Positions 1-10,149 of a stretch of 64,000 nt of DNA are shown here, piece after piece. The DNA lies in NCBI GenBank assembly GCA_015501075.1, contig JADNYJ010000077.1, forward strand, positions 1 through 64,000, in the 5' to 3' direction. This DNA is from Gymnopilus junonius (Eukaryota > Basidiomycota > Agaricomycetes > Agaricales > Galerinaceae). Numbering within the stretch: the stretch's first letter is position 1; every line of letters starts with the position of its first letter. The translations under genes were made by a program, and so were the position numbers. The notes beneath the pieces were generated by a model. That model was not told where the DNA came from. It saw only the letters and a program-made list of their open reading frames with translations, and did no database searches.

Positions 1-10
1 AGATTACTCT

Positions 11-735
11 TCATTGGAATGGAAGAAGTAAGTTGAGGGACTGCATTCGGCAGGGTACTTTCCGATATTTCCAACCATCTCCGTGTAGGTACCCTTCAGC
101 AAGAGACGGGAAAAGGCGTTTCGCCAGAGAATGGCCCAAGTTTTTGACTTGGACACCATTTACAAGTTCGAATTTGTAAGGTGTATGTATGGAAACCGTG
201 CCCGGATGACAGTGTAGGATTTGGAAAGCAGTGCACGATCTTTGAATAGATACCTTCATCATGTCCAGAACCGCATCTGCGAAGGGTTGAACAACATCAC
301 GCCGAGTAAACCACGGGCTACCCTGCGAAGCAATGAGAGGGTTACAGACCCAATTGAGGAAAGTCGTGAAATAAGTCGATTGACACGACGAATATTGTGA
401 GTAAAATCTGAAATTTGAGAAGCTGGGTCCTCAAACTGTCCAACCAGGGCTCTAGAACGTTTCTCGAATAAAACACAAGAGAATTTGTCCATGGTATTTA
501 ATGAAATTTTGAGGATAAGAGGAGCCAATTCGTCACAATGAACCCTCCGTGCAAGCTTGACGACGTATATTTTTTCGGGTTCTGGAAAGCCTGCTCTTTC
601 CATGATAATTGGCAATGCCATAAGATTGAGTCGGCGGCAGGACTGGGCAACATTTATGAGGTCCTCAGACTCCGAATGGTCGAATATGCTGAACAGAAGC
701 TCAGCAGGAAGGTCTGCGAAGGCTGATTGCTTCAT
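11..735 (-). CDS. F-box domain protein, one apparent frame break
   Basis: The gene reads leftward from the ATG at 735 to a TGA at 11. Residues 1-45 hold an F-box (FADLPAELLFSIFDH, then LINVAQSCRRLNLMALP), which would bind Skp1 in an SCF ubiquitin ligase. The rest has the helical body and C-terminal half usual for Agaricomycete F-box proteins (TTFLNWVCNPLIASQG, then WFTRRDVVQPFADAVLDMMK). The two halves are in different frames. They join well if one T is restored in the run at about 403-406; a GT-AG intron there would be only 29 nt, which is too short. I therefore see a one-base loss (error or mutation) rather than an intron. An in-frame ATG at 948 exists, but the F-box starts right after 735. 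Target unknown. Confidence 0.6.
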
Positions 736-983
736 CTCAGAAAGTGGAAGAGGCGAGGTCTTGGCGAGGTCAGCAAAGAAAGGCGCGGGAAATGCCCAGC
801 CCAGTCTGATGGATGGTCTCACGCTTGCCATGGGCCGAGCTTGGCACAAGCTGCACAAGGTAGAAAGACTTAAGAAAGTAGTGACCAAGTGACCTCTGAT
901 GAACTGAGCAACATTATGAGAAGATTTTACGAGTGATGTGATTTGCAAGACGACATTATAAGTGCATACCTAACATAAAAATG

Positions 984-3900
984 CTATAGAACCTTGAAAC
1001 CCTCGTCTGCTGTTTCCTGCTCCTGCTGGTGCTCCTCTTCATGCTTTTCAAGCTGCCCATTATCCGAGACCGATATTGAAGGAACCACAGTCTGCTCAGA
1101 CATGCTAGCACTCAAGACACTCGCAATGCTTGCTGGGGCCATTGCGTCAGCCTCTCCTGTAGGGCTTATCCCAGGGCTCATGCCATTGAACAACGGCGAT
1201 CCTTCCGGTGAACCAAATTGCTCATGCGTCATTCCCTGAGGCGTGTGAGGGAAAGGTAATGGAGGTGCATCCCCTGGTCTGGCAGTGTTTGGTGACTTTA
1301 ATGCCATCGAAAATCTTGTCGTCTTCGCCGATAAAAACGACCCAAACCCTGTACCCCATGCTGATAGAGGCTTAAGAGGGCTCTGCAAAGCACCGATTGG
1401 ACTAGTCGCCGGAGACTCTGCAGGAAGAGAGTTTGTGCTCGTTAATGAGAATGGCCTTAGGTTTTTACCGGGGGTCACATAGTCACTGGGTCTCGCAGTC
1501 CGTGGAGCATCTTCGATGTCGGCTTTAGACACTTCCACAGGCGGCGTGCTTGCCCGAGATGATCTGCTTGCAGAATCATCGTTATGGATTGACGGAGCAG
1601 GACTGCTATTGGTACGTTGAGTCCAGCGCTCTCGGACACCTTCAACTGCTTTGAAGAAACTTGTTGACCCGACGGTCAGCGTTCGCGCAACGGCTTCACG
1701 TGCAGGAGCCAATTGTTGTTCCAGCTTCAACTCTTGAATCCCTTCTTGCAGACGGAGTCCAATGTCAGCCACAACCGATGGTCTTTCATTGCATGGATGT
1801 CTAAAAATATTGATCAGACAAATTCTGTTAGATTTAAAAGCCTACACATGACTCACCGAGGCTCTACAATGTCGAAAAGAAGAGGATCTGTTATTCTCTC
1901 CCATACTGCGTAAGCATTTGTCCTCTTGAACTCCGAAATCCATAAAGGATTAAAATCTTCTGTGGAGTTCGGATTACCACCTACACCAATGGATTGGACA
2001 TTCAATTTGCTGTACATGATCGAATTGAGGACTTACCAGTCCCTCCAGTAATCATTACTCCACCATTCTCGCCTTTGGCTATGAAGTCCCGGTATTTGAC
2101 TGACGACAGAGCAGCTGAAACATATTCCTCGAACTTGAAATTCAATCATTGTTGAGTTGCAGGGTTTACCAGAGACGTTAAATGAAAGTACCTTGCTTCG
2201 CAGATAATCATCACTACCTTTGAACTGTTGCATTCCCGAAGTATGCGGTGTACTATCTGCATGCCAATTTTCGTGAACATCGGTCAAAATATCGTCCATC
2301 CACTTTCTATCAGCTGGGGTCAGTCCAGCTGACCGTTCCAGCCTAGCATCTCGGAACTCGAATACTCCCGTCTCTATCTAAGTACGTCATTAGCAAAAGT
2401 CGAAAAAATAGACGGGAAAGATGGCATACGTTAACTAGTAAATCTATTTCACTTTGTTGGCAAATGATGGAGTTTGTACAGCCACAGAGCCAGCTGGGCG
2501 TGTTTTTAATCATGTCAATTTGTTGAAGAGGTAGATATGGCTGGAAGAATGAATCCTGAAGAAGAAGGGTTGGCAATGAGTCGGATCACAAGAGTACTTA
2601 ATTTTTAACTGACCTTGCCAAATATATCAAGAGGTAAGCCCATAAAGGCCAACATACTCTTCTGATCAGATGTTCGTAATGAAGTAGGTGGCGCTAGTGT
2701 AGGTGCACGGGCTGCCAGAGGAGGTGAACCGCAATCGTCCAGCGTTTGTAATAAACCTAAGCAATAGGGATGGTATTTAGAATTGCATCCGTAATGGCTG
2801 GAGGAAATTTACCAGGCAGTAACGAGACGAGTGAATATTGGTATGTACAAAGTTTCTCGACAGGGTATCCATAAAACATGATCTATGTCCATGTCAGCCA
2901 GCACAAAACTCACGGTATCACCCTGACAGCTTACCCTTTTTTGTAATATAAGTGCTTTAACTAGTACCAAGGTCTTTTGTCTGAATGTGTGCACAAGGTC
3001 TCGTCTTCATGATGACCTAAAATTTAGGCTGCAGTCGGAGCAGAAAAGTATCGAGATACCTACATGCTCGTACCTGCATAATGTCAGATGGGCAACAAAC
3101 TGAAATATTTTTCAAATGACGTACCCATATACAGCCCACTCTCTGTGAGTTGTGTTCGCAATGATAGTTCCAGAGAAGATCCAAAGTCATCAAGAATGCT
3201 TGCATCCCGGAAATCCCTGATTAAAGCAAGGTTGGATAAGTAAACAATGACATGTAGATCTGGAGAGGAAACAAGCCTTTGAAGGAAAAGCGCAGTCGTT
3301 ACAACACGTAACTTCTCCCTGGAGGTCGTTTAGCCCGAGGGCGACTAGAACGTAACAAAAACAAACCGTATGGGGCCAAAGACGGGTTTCGAAGCTAAAA
3401 CCACGACAGCTTTCTGCACAGTCGATCGAGTCACATCTGGGCCCTTCACAAGGAGACTGGACGCCGCAATTTGTTGATTACATCTGTTGAAAGGTGAGCC
3501 TATGTCAATAGCAGCAGGTGGCACGCGACGCACGAAATGCCAAATACTGTAGTCGGCCTTGGACCAGGTTTCACGAGATGAAAGTAGGAATAATCTTCGG
3601 AGCTCTGTCAAAATTAGAATATGATTATACAAGTGCTGTAAAGGAGCTCACCAAATGAGCACCGTCCGGAAGAGCAAGGAAGGGAAGAATCTTGGCTACT
3701 TCGTCGTCCTCAAATATGTCACCTTTCGCGTATTCTATACGTGGCCCGACCTAATACTCCTATCCATTAAACATACAGACCTCCAGGAGTGATTGAAAGT
3801 AAGAAGACATACAAGGTGATTAAAATCCACAAGAGCAACGCCTAAGACCAATGGTTCAGCCGTCGGATTGATCAATAGTGACTCCGGACGAGCCTTCCTT

Positions 3901-4286
3901 GAAGAAGTAGAAGCAAAAGATGATACAGACACGGCATCATCTCTACTAGGTGAACTCGGAGGATAGGTGACTGGCTTAAATTCCCTTGCCTCTTCCTCAA
4001 GTACTGAAGGAGCCACTGACGAAGCTGGAGTTTCCTTGACGCCATTTAGATTCATATGAAAATCCGAAAAGGCATTCGACTCTCTGTTCGAAGCTGAAGC
4101 CGAGCCGGAACTTTGTGTGGCGAATGACTGGCGAGGGTCGCTCATAATAGAATTCTGTCGGGAACGAGGTGGCGACGACAGGGATATAGATCGCTGGGAG
4201 GCAGTATCTCCATCTTCATCGTCAGACTCGCGCGGGAGATAACGATGCTGCGAATCCGGCGACGGCGGGGGTAGTGAAGAGGCCAT
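984..4286 (-). CDS. AVL9: Avl9 family late-secretory-pathway protein
   Basis: Avl9 proteins are DENN-related factors needed for exocytic transport from the late Golgi. This multi-exon gene starts at 4286 with about 145 Ser/Pro-rich, probably disordered residues. The conserved region opens with LVLGVALVDFNHL and, after an intron, GPRIEYAKGDIFEDDEVAKI and LPFLALPDGAHL. Further exons carry DVTRSTVQKAVVVL and a segment ending TNSIICQQSEIDLLVN, which aligns with human AVL9 GATNILFRQQKHLSDAIVEV. A later exon (about 2040-2150) reads FEEYVSAALSSVKYRDFIAK. The last exon (984-1772) carries the C-terminal GLRLQEGIQELKLEQQL / GSTSFFKAVEGVRERW block and a Ser/Pro/Glu-rich tail. I followed the exons without needing any frameshift. 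It shares a 387-bp divergent promoter with the secreted-protein gene. Identification is by remembered family motifs. Confidence 0.85.
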
Positions 4287-4673
4287 GGTTGTCGTCGACT
4301 CGTTGCTCCGCCCAAGGGTAATCAGTGCTATAAATTACGTAATTACATATGAATTTCTGACGTTAATCTCTCCGTCAACTTTCTTGCAACTTTCAAGAGA
4401 ATATTTCTGTTGGAAAAATTCCCTCTTTCACATGAGAATTAGCGACTGTCAGTGTGCATCCTTACGCGTATATCTGTCGTTGCAGAAGTGTCGATCTTGG
4501 GCAAAATTCTAGCACGTTTGTAAAGGCTTGATGCGGCAACTTCCCAAAATAGGGGTGCTCGCAACAGGTGTTCTCCGTCCCGCAGCAAGATGCCGTGGTC
4601 CCAAAACTTCATGATCTACTTGAAGGGCCCTTAGGCTTTTCACCCTGCACCCTGCTCCTACCACCACCTGCCC
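4287..4673. promoter_or_regulatory. Divergent intergenic region AVL9 / secreted protein
   Basis: This 387-bp stretch separates two genes read in opposite directions, so it must hold both 5' regions. No clear TATA box or named site stands out. The right half is C/T-rich before the ATG at 4674, as is common upstream of fungal starts. Confidence 0.5.
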
Positions 4674-5661
4674 ATGTCCCTCTTTATCCTTTGCTGGCTG
4701 CTGTCGTCAGCACTAGCGACCCCCTTGGACCATGCCCAGGCTGGCTTATCTCAAGCTCAGGTAGTTTTGAGCCAGCAAACCTCGGTGAAGGCGTCGGAGG
4801 TGGTGGGATGGTATGATCCACGGCTGAACGGTGGTCGGTTCCTCGATGTAAGTCTTAGTATCTCTGGAAAGTCAACTAGAAGCTCATAAAGTCAAATGGC
4901 ATGTAGTACACTACGAAGAAGTTCGGCGAACCGCTCAACGTCATTATTTCTGCTCTATCCGATCAGTTTATCTTAACAGACGCTGGATTCCATAACTATG
5001 CCAAGTAAGCTGCATCTTAATTATCTCTGCCGTCACTCATATCATTCTAGGTCCATAGGCTATTCTGAGGAGTGCCTTGGACTGCACATGGGACAACTGC
5101 ATGATGCAAACCTCGGTGACGGGGACGGAAGAAAGACGGAGCTTTTCCTTGCTAGGCAATACTACTTTCCAATTTGGGGAACATGCTGGGAAAGCGTGGC
5201 AGGTTCGTAAATTACCTCTTTTCTCATTATTCCTTTTGAAAATATTGATGATTTAGGGGGTCACCACTTCCGAGCATGGAAGCAGAACGGCACTCTGGCT
5301 AACAGTGGTGCTTGGTTCCTTGGGTCAGTAATTGAGCACCATGTCAATTTCTAATCTGGTGCTCACAACACTTTATAGTGCGTCGAAGGAATATGATTCC
5401 ACAAAGAATCATAAGATCATACCCAACGGCTACAATATTGGTCGCGACTGGCTCGTAGACCGCGCCATACAGGGTAGTCACTGGCAAAGCATGTGGTGGA
5501 AGGCCGAAGTAGAATGGCGGGAGGGCTTACTCGAGGAGGGGAAGAAAGGTTTGTATCTCACCTCTCCTTACTATTAGGATCTTCACGACTCCCTCATAGG
5601 CGTCAATCATGGAATCCCCCAAGACGGACGTGTAGCCATTCTCACTGTTTTGCGTGTTTGA
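4674..5661 (+). CDS. Secreted conserved protein of unknown function
   Basis: Six exons give an intact 240-residue protein: 4674-4847, 4907-5004, 5051-5202, 5257-5323, 5379-5548 and 5600-5661, all with GT-AG borders and matching phases. The N-terminus (MSLFILCWLLSSALATPLD) is a clear signal peptide, probably cut after Ala-Thr-Pro or nearby. The mature protein begins with VVGWYDPRLNGGRFLD and continues with FGEPLNVIISALSDQFILT, then CLGLHMGQLHDANLGDG, YYFPIWGTCWESVAGGHHF and KIIPNGYNIGRDWLVDRA. I recognise this as a family of hypothetical basidiomycete secreted proteins, but I know no assigned activity. There is no membrane segment after the signal, and the few cysteines include CLGLH and GTCWES. 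It lies divergent to AVL9. Confidence 0.75.
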
Positions 5662-6000
5662 GCTTTTCCTTTTCATTTTTTGTCTGCCGACGGGACTCTT
5701 AAGTCCTTCTAGATGTTAAACAGTTTCTCTCTCCAGTATTATTTATCCATACTGCATGTAACTTCTGTTGTAAGACGCAATGATTCCTACGCGACTTAAT
5801 GATTTTGTACCTTACTTATATTATGTTGTACTTATTTATTCCCTTTGTAAACATCTGTATCTAGACATCGGAATATGGACCTATCACATTCGCAATCTTA
5901 AAAAACGTTTCTTGGAGAAAGAGGTCTTGTAAAGTACGACCAGTCAAGTTGGTAGCAGTAAGGATACAATGATCGGGGGATAGACGTTTTAGCCAGCCTA
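5662..6000. other. Intergenic, no gene seen
   Basis: AT-rich 3' flank of the secreted-protein gene. I see no coding potential or repeat in it. Confidence 0.5.
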
Positions 6001-6482
6001 CTACCTCGAACCAAAATATAAGGCGGTTGTAATTTGCTTTGTGACTAGCTGCAGGATCTCAAGTCCCGGGAGGGACGTAGGAGGTAGGAAATGGAAAGAA
6101 AGAAGCTTGAGAGCAGATTCAATGTCCAAGAGCTTCGGAGGTGTCCAATATGTTGAGTGCATTTCAAGGTAATTTCTCCTAATTTGAAGTCGACTTGGTG
6201 CAGCTGTAAGAGGTACCCGATATTGACCTGCAGAACTTCCGGCGCGCGTTAACATAAGGAGCGTGCCAAGAACGTCGGCTGAAGAAGAGGGACGGTTGAA
6301 CACAATGTGAGGCGGTAACGCTTACCGGAGAAGCTGGGAGGTTTGGCATGGTATCGGAGAAGTTCAGGTTTGCTCTTCTCTGAGCATACAACTACCGGGA
6401 CTGGATCTTCGATAATTATTGTCCGGAACCGCGAAGTAAGAGATTGCGCCTGGAACCGAATCAGCTTTGTGAGTGACAGCAT
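6001..6482 (-). CDS. Possible two-exon hypothetical protein
   Basis: From an ATG at 6482 an open frame runs to a GTAAGC donor near 6330. A TTCTTCAG acceptor about 45 nt later restores the frame, and it continues to a TAG at 6001, giving roughly 145 residues. The splice phases fit, which is the main support. The protein is basic at the N-terminus (MLSLTKLIRFQAQSLTSRFR) and Leu-rich at the C-terminus (ALKLLSFHFLPPTSLPGLEI). I do not recognise a domain. It could be a fragment of a leucine-rich F-box relic like those further right, or a chance reading frame. No function is proposed. Confidence 0.25.
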
Positions 6483-6637
6483 AAGAGGTCAGTCTGAAGA
6501 GCAGGTACTTAGGTACGATTAGGTAGGCCCTTGAAATTTAGCGACAGTGAGGTTGAAAAGATGGGCTCCGCTATTAGTCCACGTCGTAAAGGGAGGACAC
6601 GCATTCCCAGTCCGACTCATCCAAAATCCATGGTCTC

Positions 6638-6879
6638 ACGGCGGACAATCAAATGTCAAGTCGGCCGGAGTGGTGCCGGAGACTTGTCCTGTCAAGTTAT
6701 GTGGAATGTCTTGTGCCGAGTACTCGCCGGTCACGATTACATTTGTCACACTCTGCCCAATGGCATAGTTAGTTATTGTGTGACAAATGCGGTGTGACCG
6801 GCAAATACTTGCCAGGTAACTTCCGTGAGTATTTGACAGGACAAGTAGTCGGCCGACTTGACAGTTGATTGTCCGCCGT
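6638..6879. mobile_element. MITE-like palindromic element with 5-bp target duplication
   Basis: The left arm from 6638 (ACGGCGGACAATCAA, then TGTCAAGTCGGCCG) is repeated in inverted orientation at the right end up to 6879 (CGGCCGACTTGACA, then TTGATTGTCCGCCGT). The similarity continues inward, with mismatches, to the pair TTTGTCACAC / GTGTGACAAA at about 6743-6752 and 6778-6787, so almost the whole 242 bp can fold into one hairpin with a loop of about 25 nt. Both ends are flanked by GTCTC (6633-6637 and 6880-6884), a likely 5-bp target-site duplication. There is no transposase gene inside, so it would be a non-autonomous, fold-back type DNA element. The superfamily is not assigned. Confidence 0.75.
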
Positions 6880-6884
6880 GTCTC

Positions 6885-7505
6885 AGGTCCTACCCCGCCA
6901 ATCCTTGGGAACTATCCTTCAACCCCCGACTCTCAGTCCATTCTCCTCCCGTTCAACTTATTATACAATTGATTGTGCAGGGTCAGTCAGGCCCAAGGCT
7001 ATGTCATTAAATACCAGGGCTATCTTTACTCCCTGGACATCTTTGACCACGATTGGTTCTGTTATTTTGCGGAAAGAACATCAGCAATTTGCCGTTGAAG
7101 TCAAGCAATGGCACTGGCGTGATGGAAATAGGGGACCAGGGACGTATTGCAACCCTCTGATACAAACCCAATAAAACGGTGTATATCTCTGCAGTAACCG
7201 TGGTTTACGGGGCCACGACCGTATTTCCAAGTTAATAATGACTTCATCGTAGATTATTGGAGTCTCACAACCCTGAAGTAAAAGCATACGAAATTTCAAG
7301 AAAAATGAGGGGCCCTACTATTAGTCCGCGTCGTCCGACTCGTAAGGCAATTGTGTAAGACTAAGAGGCTCAGAGCGTAGGTCTCAGACAGTGGATGTGA
7401 GACGCCATTTCTGTAATTGTTCACCATGCAACTGAAGCAACTGTTTCAGACTAATCTACCATCTGCCCACTGACCACACAGTCGAGTACAATCTGTGGTC
7501 CAAAC
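6885..7505. other. Intergenic, short dispersed repeat motif only
   Basis: I see no convincing gene. At about 7316-7335 the motif CTATTAGTCCGCGTCGT resembles CTATTAGTCCACGTCGT at 6571-6587, and both are followed by GTCCGACTC. These may be ends of an older repeat around the MITE-like element. Confidence 0.35.
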
Positions 7506-7790
7506 ATGTCGCAATCCCCAGAACCAAAAGAACCCGATTTCATGACAATGTCCTGCAGACTTGGACGCGTTCGCGGTGACTACTTTGCCAAACGTAATGA
7601 ACAGTTAAAGAAGTGGAGGCGCGCTCATCCGGAATTGGTGCCAATTCCTCCTACTCCCCCATTTGAGTCCTCCTCGCAGGGGCATGTCACATCGGACGAA
7701 AATAACAAAAAAGTTGCCAACGGTCAAGTTCGAATCCAACTTCGAACTACTGAAACTTGGTGCGGCGGTCTTGAAATTCAACAGAACTAG
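7506..7790 (+). CDS. Small hypothetical ORF, 94 residues
   Basis: One uninterrupted frame from an ATG at 7506. It has a basic stretch (RGDYFAKRNEQLKKWRRAHP) followed by a Pro-rich piece (PIPPTPPFESSSQG). I do not recognise a family, and splice signals or a promoter cannot be assigned. It could be a genuine short gene or a decayed fragment. Composition is closer to coding than the flanks, but the support is weak. Confidence 0.2.
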   Translation: MSQSPEPKEPDFMTMSCRLGRVRGDYFAKRNEQLKKWRRAHPELVPIPPTPPFESSSQGHVTSDENNKKVANGQVRIQLRTTETWCGGLEIQQN

Positions 7791-8230
7791 AGAACATGCT
7801 GATTGCAGTATTTTGCAGATATAAATTTTCATTTAAGCTAACGAAAAGTGTAGGTACAGACCGTTGAGGAAACATAGTTTTCAGGCGTTCGCTAGTCGAA
7901 GCTACTTTGACACCAAATTGTCGAAGTCATTCAATGTGTAGGATGTGGTTTTGGGGAACGAATTTATCTATCCTTTTTTCTCTCCAATACGTAACCAAAG
8001 TTTGAATGAAAAGCAATTTGATTCAATTTTGTGATTTATGGACGCCGGAATGCCAGGGCACATCGAGTCGGTGTTGCCTTTTAGGATCACCGCCTTTGCT
8101 TGTGCACGCTTGATCCTGAAGCTGAACTGGACCTGAAGGTCCTGAACCAAATTTTTTGAGTTCAAACGAACTCGCTCAGATTCCGCGACTCTGTCCCAAC
8201 ATATTTCTGCTTTTCTTTTCCGAGTACGCG
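7791..8230. other. Intergenic, upstream of EBP2
   Basis: 440 bp with no coding signal that I can support. It should hold the EBP2 promoter; no TATA box is obvious. Confidence 0.4.
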
Positions 8231-9753
8231 ATGACATCCAGCAAGGCCAAGGCTTTAAAACCAATTAACCCAGCGGCAGCCCCAAAATCTGAAAAAAAAG
8301 GCCAAGAAGGACAAAAAAGTCGCGTCTAAAGCAGGCAAAAAGTCTCCGACACCTCAGCCAGCGGAAGCAGTACAACCTTCGGAATCGGAAAGTGAAGAAG
8401 ATGAAGAATATGAGGGCATTGACGAGGAAGGTATGGCGCGTCTGATGGAGCTATTGGGAGAAGATGGTCTAGATGAATTCGACAAGCCCAATTACAAGCT
8501 TTGGCGGGCAGTGATAATGAGGAAGAAGAAGAAGGGGAGTCTGGCTCTGAAGAAGAGGGACAGGGTGCTGAAATAGAGGCGTTAAGCGACGATGAGGACA
8601 GTGAGGAAGAGGAAGGCGAAGAAGATGATGCTCAAAATGCTTCAGATGCGGAAGACGAGGCTGAAGGTACTGACAATGGGGAGAACGAAGAAATTGTTCT
8701 GGATGAAGTAGACTCCGTGGACGAAGATGCCATCCCGAGGCAAAAGTCGAGATCGACAACAAAGTTGGTTCTTCATCTTGAACTTGCGTAAAACCATCTT
8801 GAATCATCTTCTCTAGGTGGCCTTGACCAAATACAGGAATCCATTAAACTGGATCCTTCATTACCTTGGACCGAAACTCTCGTTCTTTCATATCCTGAGA
8901 CGATAGACGTCGACGTGAATGATGACCTCAATCGTGAACTTGCATTGTGAGTTTCTTATTTCCTTTGTTACCTACCACTTGGGCCCTTACTTGTAAAAAT
9001 AGCTATAAGCAAGCTCTTCATGGCGCCAACGCTGCACGAGCCTTGGCTGCAAAACATAACTTCCATTTACCCGGCCATCCGATTACTTTGCCGAAATGAT
9101 TAAAAGCGACTCTCACATGGAGCGAATTCGCCAGCGCCTGTTAAATGAAGCTGCAGGTATTAAGAAGAGTGAAGATAAACGCAAGGAAAGGGAAGGCAAG
9201 AAATTCGGCAAACAAGTACAAGTGAGAAACTCAAAGATCGAGAGAGGGCCAAGAAGGAGATGGAAGAGAGACTCAAGGGACTTAAGAGAAGTATGGCCTC
9301 AGTTTATTTCGCTTATTAACACGTATTCTGACCGTCCTGCCAAACAGAACGAAAAGATGTTTTGGACAACCCTCAAGCTAATGATGACGAATTCGATATT
9401 GCGATTGAAGATGCCATTTCCGACCGACCAGCCAAACGAGGTAAAGGAGCTAATGGTAAAAGCATGCCCCGTTCAGCGCGAGATCAGAAGTTTGGATTTG
9501 GTGGTTCAACAAGAAGATCAAAGCAGAATACAAGAGAGTCGACGGACAATTTCGATGCCACTAATGCTGGCAGAGGAAGGGGCGGAGGAGAGGTGGAAGA
9601 GGTGGTGCTCGGGGTGGACGAGGTGGTGCTCAGGGTGGAAGGGGTGGTGCTCAGGGTGGAAGAGGTGGTGCCCAGGGTGGACGAGGTGGCAAAAGCAGGC
9701 ATTCTAGCAAGAGATTGGGAAAATCCAAAAGAACGGCGGCTAAGGGTAAATGA
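8231..9753 (+). CDS. EBP2: EBP2 rRNA-processing protein homologue with six indels
   Basis: EBP2 is a nucleolar factor for 27S pre-rRNA processing and 60S assembly. The conserved core is obvious: KLDPSLPWTETLVLSYPET, DVNDDLNRELA, YKQALHGANAARALAAKHNF, DYFAEMIKSDSHMERIRQRL and DKRKEREGKKFGKQVQ. An acidic N-terminal part precedes it and a Gly-Arg-rich tail (RGGAQGG repeats) follows. Introns lie at about 8768-8816, 8947-9002 and 9291-9347. Reading the family protein needs six frame corrections: 8292-8299 (run of 8 A, one too many or two too few), about 8481-8485, 8742-8746, 9061-9065, 9222-9226 and 9583-9592 (each one base short). The residues between breaks remain family-like, with no independent stop codons. 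Either this is a very young pseudogene copy or the consensus is faulty here. Stop TGA at 9751-9753. Confidence 0.8.
9599..9690 (+). repeat. 21-bp tandem repeat encoding RGG box of EBP2
   Basis: About four units of a 21-bp sequence (CGAGGTGGTGCTCAGGGTGGA and variants) follow one another. In the corrected frame each encodes RGGAQGG, an RGG-type RNA-binding tail. Variation between units is at third codon positions (CGG/CAG, CGA/AGG/AGA), which suggests selection on the protein. Confidence 0.75.
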
Positions 9754-10149
9754 GAAGGACGACCTGTTACTGGTTTGTCGTCTAATACTATTAGTCGGTA
9801 GCCGCTTTCCCTTTGTACCTCGCTTTGCGATACTGAATACCCTGTCTTCTTTTGGAATTCACGTTGCGAACTTTTCTTGATGCATCTAAGACGCACATCC
9901 CTAAAAAAATTTCACGAACAATTAAGAACACGCGAAATAAAAACATCTTTTTGCAAAGGTGTCTATAAACAGGTCTACGTGCTGACTGAGCAATTGAAAT
10001 ATAGATCAGGACGTAAAGAAAGGGCACGAAAACGATTCTGTACAAGGTCGTGGAACCTTTTCTGAATAATATACGAGTCCTTGCGGCGATTGAGGTAACA
10101 GATCCGAACATTTATCTCAACAGACTTCAAGGCAGGCACATTGGGATAA
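9754..10149. other. Intergenic, no gene seen
   Basis: AT-rich 3' flank of EBP2. Short frames exist on both strands, but none has a recognisable domain or fitting splice sites. Confidence 0.4.

Noticed and set aside
8292..8299. Programmed frameshift at the A-run of EBP2
   Set aside because: Five more indels follow that do not look like slippery sites, so recoding would not rescue the protein.
8469..8807. 112-codon minus-strand frame
   Set aside because: Complement of the acidic Glu/Asp stretch of EBP2; Leu/Pro/His richness is an artefact.
9484..9702. Ser/Thr-rich minus-strand frame
   Set aside because: Complement of the RGG-coding tandem repeat of EBP2.
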